A program made the position numbers and the translations under genes. Shown piece after piece: positions 8,182 to 14,936 of a DNA stretch of 17,429 nt. This DNA is from JADGNZ01 sp035995985 (GTDB lineage Bacteria > Acidobacteriota > Thermoanaerobaculia > Gp7-AA8): positions 1-17,429 of the forward strand of contig DASYJY010000108.1 of the NCBI GenBank assembly GCA_035995985.1. Reading direction: 5' to 3'. Positions within the stretch are counted from its first letter, which is position 1. Each line of letters begins with the position of its first letter. Under the pieces are notes generated by a model, which saw only the letters and a program-made list of their open reading frames with translations, was not told the origin of the DNA and did no database searches.

Positions 8182-8942
8182 TGGACCTTACCTTACAAGT
8201 CTGGCGTCAGGCCTCGCGCACCGCCGACGGCAACTTCGTCACATACGAAGCGAAGGGCATCAGCCCCGACGCCTCATTTCTGGAGATGCTCGACGTCGTC
8301 AACGAAGAGCTGACCGAGCGCAACGAGCAGCCGATTCATTTCGAGCACGATTGCCGCGAAGGCATCTGCGGCTCCTGCGGGATGATGATCAACGGCGTCG
8401 CGCACGGCCCGATCGGCGGCACCGCCACCTGCCAGTTGCACATGCGCCACTTCAAAGACGGCGACAACATCCGCGTCGAACCGTGGCGCGCGCGCGCCTT
8501 CCCGATCATCAAAGACCTCATCGTCGACCGCAGCCCGCTCGATCAGATCATCCAGGCCGGCGGCTACATCTCCGTCAACACCGGCAGCGCCATCGAAGCG
8601 AACACGCTGCTGATCCCGAAGGCCGTCCAGGAGCGCTCGATGGATGCCGCCGAATGCATCCAGTGCGGCGCCTGCGTCGCGCAGTGCCCCAACGGCGCCG
8701 CCCAACTCTTCACCTCGGCCAAAATCTCCCACCTCGGCCTCCTCCCGCAAGGCCAGCCCGAGCGCTACGACCGCGTCATCCGCATGGTGGAAGTGATGGA
8801 AGAGCACTTCGGCAGCTGCACGATGTACGGCGAATGCGAAGCCGTCTGTCCGAAAGAAATCTCGATCGATTTCATCGCCCGGATGAACCGCGACTACCTC
8901 GCCGCGAAGTTCAAGAACCGGAAAGCGGAAGCGAGCGAGTAG
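8181..8942 (+). CDS. sdhB: Succinate dehydrogenase/fumarate reductase iron-sulfur subunit
   Basis: A 253-residue electron-transfer subunit carrying three clusters. Plant-type 2Fe-2S ligands are C58, C63, C66 and C84 (CREGICGSCG and TATCQL). The ferredoxin-like half has CIQCGACVAQCP (C159, C162, C165, C169) and CTMYGECEAVCP (C213, C219, C223). By comparison with the known arrangement, C159/C162/C165/C223 bind 4Fe-4S and C169/C213/C219 bind 3Fe-4S. All eleven ligands are present, so the subunit looks functional. It moves electrons from the SdhA flavin to the SdhC haem/quinone site. It is the last gene of the operon; a perfect hairpin begins 26 nt after its stop. Confidence 0.97.
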
Positions 8943-8967
8943 AAGATCAGAGACTGCACGTCGCCCA

Positions 8968-8991
8968 GGCACAGACAGGAGTGTCTGTGCC
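8968..8991. terminator. CACAGACA hairpin just downstream of sdhB
   Basis: Arms GGCACAGACA (8968-8977) and TGTCTGTGCC (8982-8991) form a perfect 10-bp stem with a GGAG loop, 26 nt after the sdhB stop. No T-tract follows, so termination is possible but unproven. A second copy at 9100-9121 shows it is a repeated element. Confidence 0.45.
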
Positions 8992-9004
8992 ACACCGGGT
9001 TTCG

Positions 9005-9102
9005 CCTGTAGCTGCATTCACGCGAGGCCGCAGGATCAATGTGGCAGCACACTGCCTCTGCCTGTAGCCGCATTGCGCAAGTACGGCAGGATCGATGTGG
9101 CA
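9005..9102 (+). repeat. Imperfect 42-bp direct repeat, two copies
   Basis: Copies at 9005-9046 and 9061-9102 both begin CCTGTAGC and end with GCAGGATC then ATGTGGCA, one base apart in the second half. The centre differs in several positions. The second copy runs directly into the second CACAGACA hairpin; the first copy is followed by GCACACTGCC instead. The first CACAGACA hairpin lies just before copy one. Hairpin and 42-mer therefore appear to be parts of one composite dispersed element. Confidence 0.6.
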
Positions 9103-9121
9103 CAGACACTCTTGTCTGTGC
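9100..9121. repeat. Second copy of the CACAGACA hairpin
   Basis: Arms GCACAGACA (9100-9108) and TGTCTGTGC (9113-9121) enclose CTCT. The loop differs from the first copy (GGAG) while the stem is kept, which is what one expects if the paired structure is what is conserved. Confidence 0.6.
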
Positions 9122-9292
9122 TGGTGCCCGTGAGGATTGAGAAGACATCCGCCACGATCCTGTCGCTCGACGACGGAATGCGCGAGATCGCTTACGAGGA
9201 GACGGAGCACTACCGCAGAGCGTACCTACGCCTCCGACGAGCCGCACCCTGCCCGCTCGTTGCAAACGTCTGCACTGACGTGTCCCCGTGAG

Positions 9293-9558
9293 GACCGACG
9301 CTGTCCATCGGGACACCGACCTGTGTCCCGTTGGGCACCGACCGTATCCCGTTGGGCACCGACCTTGTCCCACTGGCACCGACCGTGTCCCACTGGGGCA
9401 CCGACCGTGTCCCACTGGGCACTGACCGTGTCCCACTGGGACACCGCCTGTGTCCCGTTGGGCACTGACCAGGTCCCAATGGGACACCGCCTGTGTCCCG
9501 TTGGGCACTGACCATGTCCCAATGGGACACCGCCTGTGTCCGTTGGGCACCGACCGTG
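9293..9558. repeat. Minisatellite of 20-22 bp palindrome-bearing units
   Basis: About twelve head-to-tail units with the consensus CGACCGTGTCCCACTGGGCAC. Unit lengths are 20, 21, 22 and one of 24 bp. Many units contain a near-palindrome GTCCCANTGGGAC (clearest at 9473-9486 and 9515-9528). From about 9423 onward, two alternating variants (CGCCTGTGTCCCGTTGGGCAC and a TGACC-containing unit ending GGGACAC) make a 43-bp higher-order period. Because unit length is not a multiple of three, no reading frame runs in phase across the array, so the long minus-strand frames here are not taken as genes. There are no spacers, so it is not a CRISPR. Confidence 0.85.
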
Positions 9559-9611
9559 GGTGCCTTCAACGCCGGGCACAAGCTCGTCGCCGGAGGCGAC
9601 ACGTACGGTAG

Positions 9612-9643
9612 CCGGTGGTCGCGGCGAAGCGCGAGACCACCGG
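9612..9643. repeat. Inverted repeat with CCGGTGGTC arms
   Basis: CCGGTGGTC (9612-9620) pairs with GACCACCGG (9635-9643); a GCG/CGC step extends the stem inside, leaving a GCGAAG-type loop and a small bulge. It is part of the repeat island and probably a REP-like element. Confidence 0.5.
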
Positions 9644-9764
9644 TCAGAGGATCGCGTGATGTTGTTCGACTCCGGATGGAGTCGCGGATCAGATACCAGG
9701 CGGCGTGAATTTGCTCCGTGACCCCTGCCGGGGTTGGATACTACGCCGGGGCGCGGAACAGGTG

Positions 9765-9787
9765 GTGGCTCGCTTCGCTCCGGCCAC
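9765..9787. repeat. REP-like inverted repeat GTGGC...GCCAC
   Basis: GTGGC (9765-9769) and GCCAC (9783-9787) flank a CGCTTCGCTC core that can itself fold on a CTTCG turn. On the minus strand it reads GTGGCCGGAGCGAAGCGAG, a sequence type I recall from intergenic repeats of related genomes. The recollection is not tested. Confidence 0.4.
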
Positions 9788-9876
9788 GCTACCCTACGAA
9801 TCGCCATTCGGCGACGACGACGACGCGTCCGATGAATTCTTGAATTTGCACGGACGATCGCACGCGTGACTGAACC

Positions 9877-10380
9877 CTACCGTGCAGACCGGGGTTGCCC
9901 CCCTCGTGCGGATGCGTCCACGAATTGCTCCAAGGCGGCCTCGGCGTCTTCGAGCTCTTCCTTCCGGCGCAGATAGCCATGCTTGTGAATCAGGCGACGA
10001 GCCTCGGCGAGGTCGTGCTGCGGCGATTCCCACGGATACGTCGCGTCGCGAAAGAAAAGCCGCGCACGATACAGATGGATGTCGGCCAGCAACAACGGCA
10101 TCGGCCCGCGCTCGGCAATCTCCCACGCTTCGTCCAGATCGCTATGGGCGCTTTCGGGACCGGTGCGCGCGCCGGTGAGACTGCGCAGCCACGCGCGGGT
10201 GAGGAGCCCGTGCGGTAAGTCGTCCTGCTGGCCGGCGCGACGGAGGCCGGACACGGCATGGTCCAGCTCCGTCGCCGCAGTGGTGAATCCGCGCTGACTT
10301 TCTTCGGACGTGACCGGCGGGGAGGTCTGCGACGGCTCACCTCGGTTGCTCCGTGATTTAAGAATCGCCGGGTAGAGCGC
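9877..10380 (-). pseudogene. Out-of-frame C-terminal TPR end of the TIR-STAND gene
   Basis: This frame continues the TIR-STAND protein after a frameshift near 10380-10385. It reads ALYPAILKSRSNRGEP, then VSGLRRAGQQDDLPHGLLTRAWLRSL, LDEAWEIAERGPMPLLLADI and HLYRARLFFRDATYPWESP, and ends RKEELEDAEAALEQF before a TAG. The ...GLLTRAWLR...DLDEAWEIAERG...LADIHLHRARL... pattern is the usual C-terminal TPR of this STAND family. It has no plausible start or Shine-Dalgarno sequence of its own, so it would be expressed only by frameshifting. The segment that normally links the first TPRs to ALYRAIL (about 100 residues by my recollection of the family) seems to be missing at the junction, implying a deletion as well as a frame change. 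Confidence 0.75.
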
Positions 10381-12653
10381 GGCGCGTCGGCATGGACCGT
10401 GCGATGGTCCATTGAATCAAACGCATCGCCGCTACGGTCGGCGTAGATCACGGACTGCTCGGCATCCCCTACCGCCCCGGCAACATCACCCAGCGTCAGC
10501 GCCAGCTCGCTTAAGTTACTGGCGCTGATAGCGACGTTTTGCCAAGCTTCAAGTTTGATGAACATCTTTGACGCGGCCCGCATCGGCTCAAGGGCCTCCG
10601 TCAGTCGTCCCAATGCACGCAAGTTGAACGCGGCCACCATCAGCAGCCACGCCTGGTCGGCCTCCGTCATCGCGGTCGAGACGCGGATCCACGGGATCTC
10701 GAAGAAGCAGGCTACGGCTCCCAGGTCAGAGCCGAATGCGCCGAGTTTGTTCGTGCTATAGAACTCGGTCCTTCGCGCTATGCGGTCGCGGTAAACCTTG
10801 TCAAGCGCGTGCTGTTGCAACCCCGCATGGCAGCCGTGGGCCACGGCTTGGTAGAGCGGTTGGAGGTCTTCGAGCGTGGCGTCGGGCTTGTCCTCCGTGG
10901 TGGCGCAGAGGTGCTCGTAGATCCGCCGGTGCGCCGTCCGACACGCCTCGGGCTGCTCATCGCGCAAGCGCTGGCCGAAGTACTCGCGCAGGAGAGGATG
11001 CGCATCGAGGGCCACAAGCGCGCCGGACCCGTGCTCCCGAATCACCGTGAGCAGCTTAGCATCTTGCAGACGCTGGAGGGCGAGGTTGCGCTGCGCCTCG
11101 CTGATACCTACGAGCGGCTCGGTCAGCCCAGTGATGGCCTCTCCTTCCCACAAAGCCGCCAGAGTTCCGGTCGTGGCGGGACGATCGAAGAGGCCGAGCA
11201 AGCGCAGGAGCGCGAGCGCGCGCCGGCCCTTGGCCTGATCGTCCGCCGTCCTGCCACCGTTGGCGAGCGACTCCACATACGCATCCATGACGTGAAAGGC
11301 GTGGCCCCCTTGTTCCTCGGCGTTCGCTTCCGAGAGCCGTATGAGGTCGCGCTGGCGGATGTCCCCGCCGTGGGCGTCGCGCAGATAGCTGCCGAGGAGA
11401 TTAAGCGTGAGCGCGTGACCCTTCACGTCCTCGACCAGCTTCTCGAATTCATTCAGCGTGCGGCCGTCCGAGGTGGTGATCGTTCTCCGCAGACTGCCCT
11501 TCACCCCAAACGATTGGAGCAACGACACGCCGGCCTCGGTGGAAAGGCGCGCCAGTCTCTTCTCGATAACAGTCTTCGCTACATACGCGCGCAAATCGGG
11601 AATGCTGTACCGCGTGGTGACGACACAGAGGCCGCGGCTGTTAGCCGCTAACCCTTTGAGCAGAGCGGCGATACCCTGATCTTTCAGTTCGCCCGGGGTG
11701 GGTGACGTGGGCGCGTATTGCAGCGGCTCCAGTCCATCCAGGATGAGAACTGCCCGCCGCTCGCCTGCTAGCTGGGCCAGCCGCCGACCCTTATCGAACG
11801 AGCCCGCCGCGCTGGCCGCCATAGTCGCGTCGCCGAAGAAGGTGAGGGCCTCATTGAGAAACAGGTCGGACGAAGCCGCTAACTGCTCCCGCGTCCCCTG
11901 GCTGTAGAAAGACCACGCCAGCGCGGCCTCGCACCCCGGCCAGTCCCGAAACGCCAGATCCACGGCCCACTTCGCGACCACCGAGGTCTTCCCTTCACCA
12001 CCGAGGGCAACGAAGGTGAGGATGTGGGGACGCTTCGTTTCGCCGCGCACGACCTGGTCCCACGCATCGGAAAGGAGTTTGGTTTCGACCTCGCGCCCAA
12101 TGAGATTCGACGGCGCGTATTTCATGATGCGGGAGATGTCCGCATTGACGTCGGCGCTTCGCCTCTCCTCATGGACCTCGGCTTCTTGCAGCCTGCCCGG
12201 ATGGAGATCACGGTACCGATCGAGGATCAGGCGGGCTACATCTTCCGCTGGACGTTCGGACACGACGGGGAAGATGTCTGTCCTGAAGCTGCTGGGAATC
12301 TCAACACGATCGAACCGGAAGGGGAGTACCCGCTCGTAGTGCTGATCCATTAACAGTTGTTCGATTGCCCGCACCTCGACGCCGCACCATTTCTTATTGA
12401 GGTAATCCTGGCAGTAGAACGGAACGATCAAGTCAGATTCCGTCGCGTAAATAGTTTGGAGCTTTCTGTTCGAGGCGTAGCCGATGATCAAGCTCTCGTG
12501 CCAGGCGTCGTAGAAGATGTGAGCCTTACCCTTCTCCCCGCCGAACGCGGGCAGCAACGCGTTCGCGACCTGCTCGACGTAATCGCGCCGTTCGCCGGGA
12601 AACGACAGGGCGATCGCAAAGCGCCGGCGCTCGGGTGAATCGGTATTCTTCAT
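9990..12653 (-). CDS. TIR-STAND NTPase with TPR region, C-terminus frameshifted
   Basis: As it stands the frame encodes 887 residues. Residues about 10-140 form a TIR domain (RRFAIALSFPGERRDYVEQV, FYDAWHE, ESDLIVPFYC, then KKWCGVEVRAI with Glu93 at the usual catalytic position). TIR domains of immune proteins cleave NAD+ or make NAD-derived signals. Residues about 180-500 are a STAND NTPase: Walker A ALGGEGKTS at 216-224 and Walker B LILDGLE at about 303-309. Winged-helix and TPR segments follow (AWLLMVAAFNLRALGRLTEALEPM, NVAISASNLSELALTLGDVAGA). After HADA at about residue 757 the reading becomes Arg/Pro-rich and unlike any TPR, because the true frame lies elsewhere (9877-10380). The ATG at 12653 is preferred to the TTG at 12707. 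A threat-sensing defence role is inferred from domain architecture; activity is doubtful. Confidence 0.85.
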   Translation of the reverse strand: MKNTDSPERRRFAIALSFPGERRDYVEQVANALLPAFGGEKGKAHIFYDAWHESLIIGYASNRKLQTIYATESDLIVPFYCQDYLNKKWCGVEVRAIEQLLMDQHYERVLPFRFDRVEIPSSFRTDIFPVVSERPAEDVARLILDRYRDLHPGRLQEAEVHEERRSADVNADISRIMKYAPSNLIGREVETKLLSDAWDQVVRGETKRPHILTFVALGGEGKTSVVAKWAVDLAFRDWPGCEAALAWSFYSQGTREQLAASSDLFLNEALTFFGDATMAASAAGSFDKGRRLAQLAGERRAVLILDGLEPLQYAPTSPTPGELKDQGIAALLKGLAANSRGLCVVTTRYSIPDLRAYVAKTVIEKRLARLSTEAGVSLLQSFGVKGSLRRTITTSDGRTLNEFEKLVEDVKGHALTLNLLGSYLRDAHGGDIRQRDLIRLSEANAEEQGGHAFHVMDAYVESLANGGRTADDQAKGRRALALLRLLGLFDRPATTGTLAALWEGEAITGLTEPLVGISEAQRNLALQRLQDAKLLTVIREHGSGALVALDAHPLLREYFGQRLRDEQPEACRTAHRRIYEHLCATTEDKPDATLEDLQPLYQAVAHGCHAGLQQHALDKVYRDRIARRTEFYSTNKLGAFGSDLGAVACFFEIPWIRVSTAMTEADQAWLLMVAAFNLRALGRLTEALEPMRAASKMFIKLEAWQNVAISASNLSELALTLGDVAGAVGDAEQSVIYADRSGDAFDSMDHRTVHADAPRSTRRFLNHGATEVSRRRPPRRSRPKKVSADSPLRRRSWTMPCPASVAPASRTTYRTGSSPARGCAVSPARAPVPKAPIAIWTKRGRLPSAGRCRCCWPTSICIVRGFSFATRRIRGNRRSTTSPRLVA

Positions 12654-12753
12654 TGGACCAAGCCCCGCAGCAATTTCACTCGCTTGTGCTGCGGGTGATT
12701 GCCTCAAGCTAATGACCCATAATACCGTCCATCGTTCCCTATTCGACGAAGTG

Positions 12754-12775
12754 CTCGCCGTCTGCGGACGGCGAG
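12754..12775. terminator. Perfect 9-bp hairpin between the S9 peptidase and TIR-STAND genes
   Basis: CTCGCCGTC (12754-12762) and GACGGCGAG (12767-12775) enclose TGCG. It lies 11 bp beyond the S9 peptidase stop on the minus strand, in the right place to end that transcript. No U-tract follows on the minus strand, so it is either a U-tract-less terminator or a repeat. Confidence 0.4.
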
Positions 12776-12785
12776 GTTGTCTGGC

Positions 12786-14885
12786 TTACTCCCTGATCCC
12801 CATCTGCGTCAGCATGAAGGCCTGGTCGGCCGCCGCTTCGCGGAGCGCGTCGTAGCGTCCGGAGGAGCCGCCGTGGCCGGCGCCCATATTCACTTTGAGC
12901 AAGAGCGGATTAGAGGCGGTCTTCAGCTCGCGCAGTTTCGCCACGAATTTCGTTCCTTCCCAATACGGCACCTGGCTGTCGTTGAGCGAGACCTTTACGA
13001 GCATCGCGGGATACGCCTTCGCGGCGATGTTGTCGTAGGGCGAGTAGGTCTTGATGTAGTCGTACTCCTTCTTGATGTTTGGGTTGCCCCACTCGAGATA
13101 TTCGCTTGTCGTGAGCGGGAGACTGGCGTCGAGCATGGTGTTGATGACGTCGACGAATGGGACTTGGGCGACCACGGCTTTGAAGAGATCGGGGCGCATG
13201 TTGACGACGGCGCCCATGAGCAGGCCGCCGGCGCTGCCGCCCTGGATGACCAAGCGATCCTTCGAGGTGTATTTGTCGTTGATGAGGTGCTCGGCCGCGG
13301 CGGTGAAGTCGGTGAAGGTGTTGCGCTTCACCATCATGCGGCCGGCCTCGCGCCACGGTTCGCCGAGCTCTCCGCCGCCGCGGATATGGGCGATGGCGTA
13401 GATGACGCCGCGGTCGAGCAGGGTCAGGCGATTGGAACTGAATCCCGGCCACGTCGGCGAGCCGTAGGAGCCGTAGGCGTAGAGCAGCATCGGACGTTTG
13501 CCATCGCGGATGAGCGGCTTCTTGTAGACGATCGACAGTGGGATCTTGGTACCGTCGGACGCCGTCGCGTAAATGCGTTCTGAGGCGAATTGCGACGCCT
13601 CGTAGTTCGGTACGTCTACGCGTTTCTTCAGCGTGCTGCTGTGCGTTGCCATGTCGTAATCGAAGACGGAGCTGGGCGTCGTCAGCGACTGGTAGCGGTA
13701 GCGGAGCATCGTCGAATCAAACTCCGGATTGTTGTCGACGAAAACGGAGTAGACCGGCTCCGAAAAGGTGATCGGGGTAGAGCGCGTCGTCTTAAAGTTC
13801 ACGACGCGAATCGTCTGCGAGCCGCCCTTCAATTCCGACACGGCCATGTAGTCCTTGAAGAGATCGAAGTCGTCGAGCTTCACGTCCGCGCGGGCGGGGA
13901 TCAGCTCTTTCCAGTTCTTCATCGCCGGATCTGAGTCAGGCGCGGTGACCAGACGATAGTTTTTCGCGTGATCGTTCGTGCGGATGTAGAAGCGATTGCC
14001 GCGATGATCGACGAAGTAGCGGTGATCGCTCTTCCGCGGAACCATCACACGCAACGCCTCGGCAGGCTTGTTCGCCGGCAGGTAGCGGGCCTCCGAGGTG
14101 GTCTTGCTTCCTGACTCGACGACGATGAAGGCTTTGTCGCGCGTGCGGAAGGCACCGATGTCGTACAACTCATCCGGCTCGTGGAAAACGAGCTCGTTTG
14201 TGGTCGTGCCGAGGACGTGGCGATAGAAGCTGTCCGACCGCTTCGTGACGTTGTCCTCGGTCACATAAAAGATGGTCTTGTTGTCGGTCGCCCACATCAC
14301 CGTGTCGACGCGCTCGATTTTCTCCGGAAGCAGCGCGCCGGTGCGCAGATCTTTGATGTAGAGCGTGTACTGACGATAGCCGGTGTTGTCGGTGGAGTAG
14401 GCGAGGAGGTTGCCGTCGTCGCTGACGCGGTATGAACTGAGCGAAAGAAACTTCAGACCCTTCGCCAGCTCATTGAGATCGAGCGTGATCTCTTCCAGCG
14501 CATCGAGGCTGCCCTTCTTTCTCGCGTAAATCGGATACTGCTTCCCCTCTTCGGTGCGCGAGTAGTAGTAGTACGCGCCGAGGCGATAGGGGACGTTGAC
14601 GTCGGTCTGCTTCACATGTCCGAGCAGTTCGTCGTACAGCTTCTGTTGCAGCGGCAGCGTGTCCGCAGTCATCGCAGCGGTGTACGCGTTCTCTGCTTCC
14701 AGATGCGCGATGACGTCAGGATTCGATTTCTCGCGCAGCCAGAAGTAGTCGTCGACGAGCGTGTCGCCGTGAATCTTCGTGACGTGCGGCTTTTTCTCAG
14801 TCGCCGGCGGTTTCGGTTGCGAGACGGCGAGAAGCGGACAGGCGAGGACGAACGCGACAACGAACGCGCGACGAATGTTTTGCAT
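12786..14885 (-). CDS. Secreted S9-family (oligopeptidase B/prolyl oligopeptidase-like) peptidase
   Basis: A 699-residue serine peptidase. Residues 1-24 are a signal peptide (MQNIRRAFVVAFVLACPLLA, cleavage near AVS-Q; a Cys at residue 16 leaves lipoprotein anchoring possible). Next comes the family N-terminal block DDYFWLREKSNPDV, a beta-propeller (about 75-410), and an alpha/beta-hydrolase domain. The catalytic triad is visible: Ser551 in GGSAGG, Asp636 in SLNDSQVPYW, and His671 in GAGHGG. The family cleaves short peptides after Pro or basic residues; YEASQF and EWGNPN-type features favour the oligopeptidase B side, but specificity is not certain. The ATG at 14885 is chosen over GTG 14933 because the latter lies upstream of a stable hairpin and would put extra residues before the signal peptide. 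It probably acts in the periplasm. Confidence 0.92.
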   Translation of the reverse strand: MQNIRRAFVVAFVLACPLLAVSQPKPPATEKKPHVTKIHGDTLVDDYFWLREKSNPDVIAHLEAENAYTAAMTADTLPLQQKLYDELLGHVKQTDVNVPYRLGAYYYYSRTEEGKQYPIYARKKGSLDALEEITLDLNELAKGLKFLSLSSYRVSDDGNLLAYSTDNTGYRQYTLYIKDLRTGALLPEKIERVDTVMWATDNKTIFYVTEDNVTKRSDSFYRHVLGTTTNELVFHEPDELYDIGAFRTRDKAFIVVESGSKTTSEARYLPANKPAEALRVMVPRKSDHRYFVDHRGNRFYIRTNDHAKNYRLVTAPDSDPAMKNWKELIPARADVKLDDFDLFKDYMAVSELKGGSQTIRVVNFKTTRSTPITFSEPVYSVFVDNNPEFDSTMLRYRYQSLTTPSSVFDYDMATHSSTLKKRVDVPNYEASQFASERIYATASDGTKIPLSIVYKKPLIRDGKRPMLLYAYGSYGSPTWPGFSSNRLTLLDRGVIYAIAHIRGGGELGEPWREAGRMMVKRNTFTDFTAAAEHLINDKYTSKDRLVIQGGSAGGLLMGAVVNMRPDLFKAVVAQVPFVDVINTMLDASLPLTTSEYLEWGNPNIKKEYDYIKTYSPYDNIAAKAYPAMLVKVSLNDSQVPYWEGTKFVAKLRELKTASNPLLLKVNMGAGHGGSSGRYDALREAAADQAFMLTQMGIRE

Positions 14886-14901
14886 CCGCGGAGAGTAACG
14901 C

Positions 14902-14927
14902 AGAGCGGCGGCCGAAGCCGCCGCTCT
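14902..14927 (-). terminator. UUCG-tetraloop hairpin downstream of the surface-protein gene
   Basis: Perfect 11-bp arms (AGAGCGGCGGC and GCCGCCGCTCT) enclose TTCG on the minus strand, closed by a C-G pair: the exceptionally stable cUUCGg tetraloop. It begins 10 nt past the surface-protein stop (14937) and ends 17 nt before the S9 peptidase start. No U-run follows. It could stop or attenuate transcription into the peptidase gene, or protect the 3' end of the upstream mRNA. On the plus strand the loop would be CGAA, so the minus strand is the likely functional one. Confidence 0.55.
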
Positions 14928-14936
14928 AGTCACAAG

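Larger units (their letters stand above)
8943..9876. other. Gene-poor island packed with hairpins and tandem repeats
   Basis: About 930 bp with no convincing gene. From left to right it holds a CACAGACA hairpin, a 42-bp imperfect direct repeat, a second CACAGACA hairpin, about 170 bp of unassigned sequence (9122-9292), the minisatellite, then two further inverted repeats and a GC-rich stretch (9700-9760) with a CCCC/GGGG stem. Open frames here are repeat-derived and do not resemble known proteins. Confidence 0.7.

Noticed and set aside
8968..8991. Classical intrinsic terminator after sdhB
   Set aside because: The stem is perfect but no T-run follows on the plus strand and the element is repeated nearby, so it is kept only as a possible terminator.
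9073..9291. Small plus-strand frame containing VRIEKTSATILSLDDGMR and following residues
   Set aside because: Its start lies inside the dispersed repeat, its end runs into repeat-like sequence, and I recognise no family. The central 40 residues could be a gene remnant, but this cannot be supported.
9293..9558. CRISPR array
   Set aside because: Units abut directly with no unique spacers, units vary in sequence, and no cas gene is present.
9210..9807. Long minus-strand frames across the repeat array, reading as GT-SVP/GHG-CP heptad proteins
   Set aside because: They arise from the tandem repeat. Unit lengths of 20-22 bp shift the frame along the array, several frames are open at once, and there is no start signal or known family.
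12654..12707. Upstream TTG start for the TIR-STAND protein
   Set aside because: The extra 18 residues are not part of the TIR domain, and the ATG at 12653 gives the usual short leader before it.
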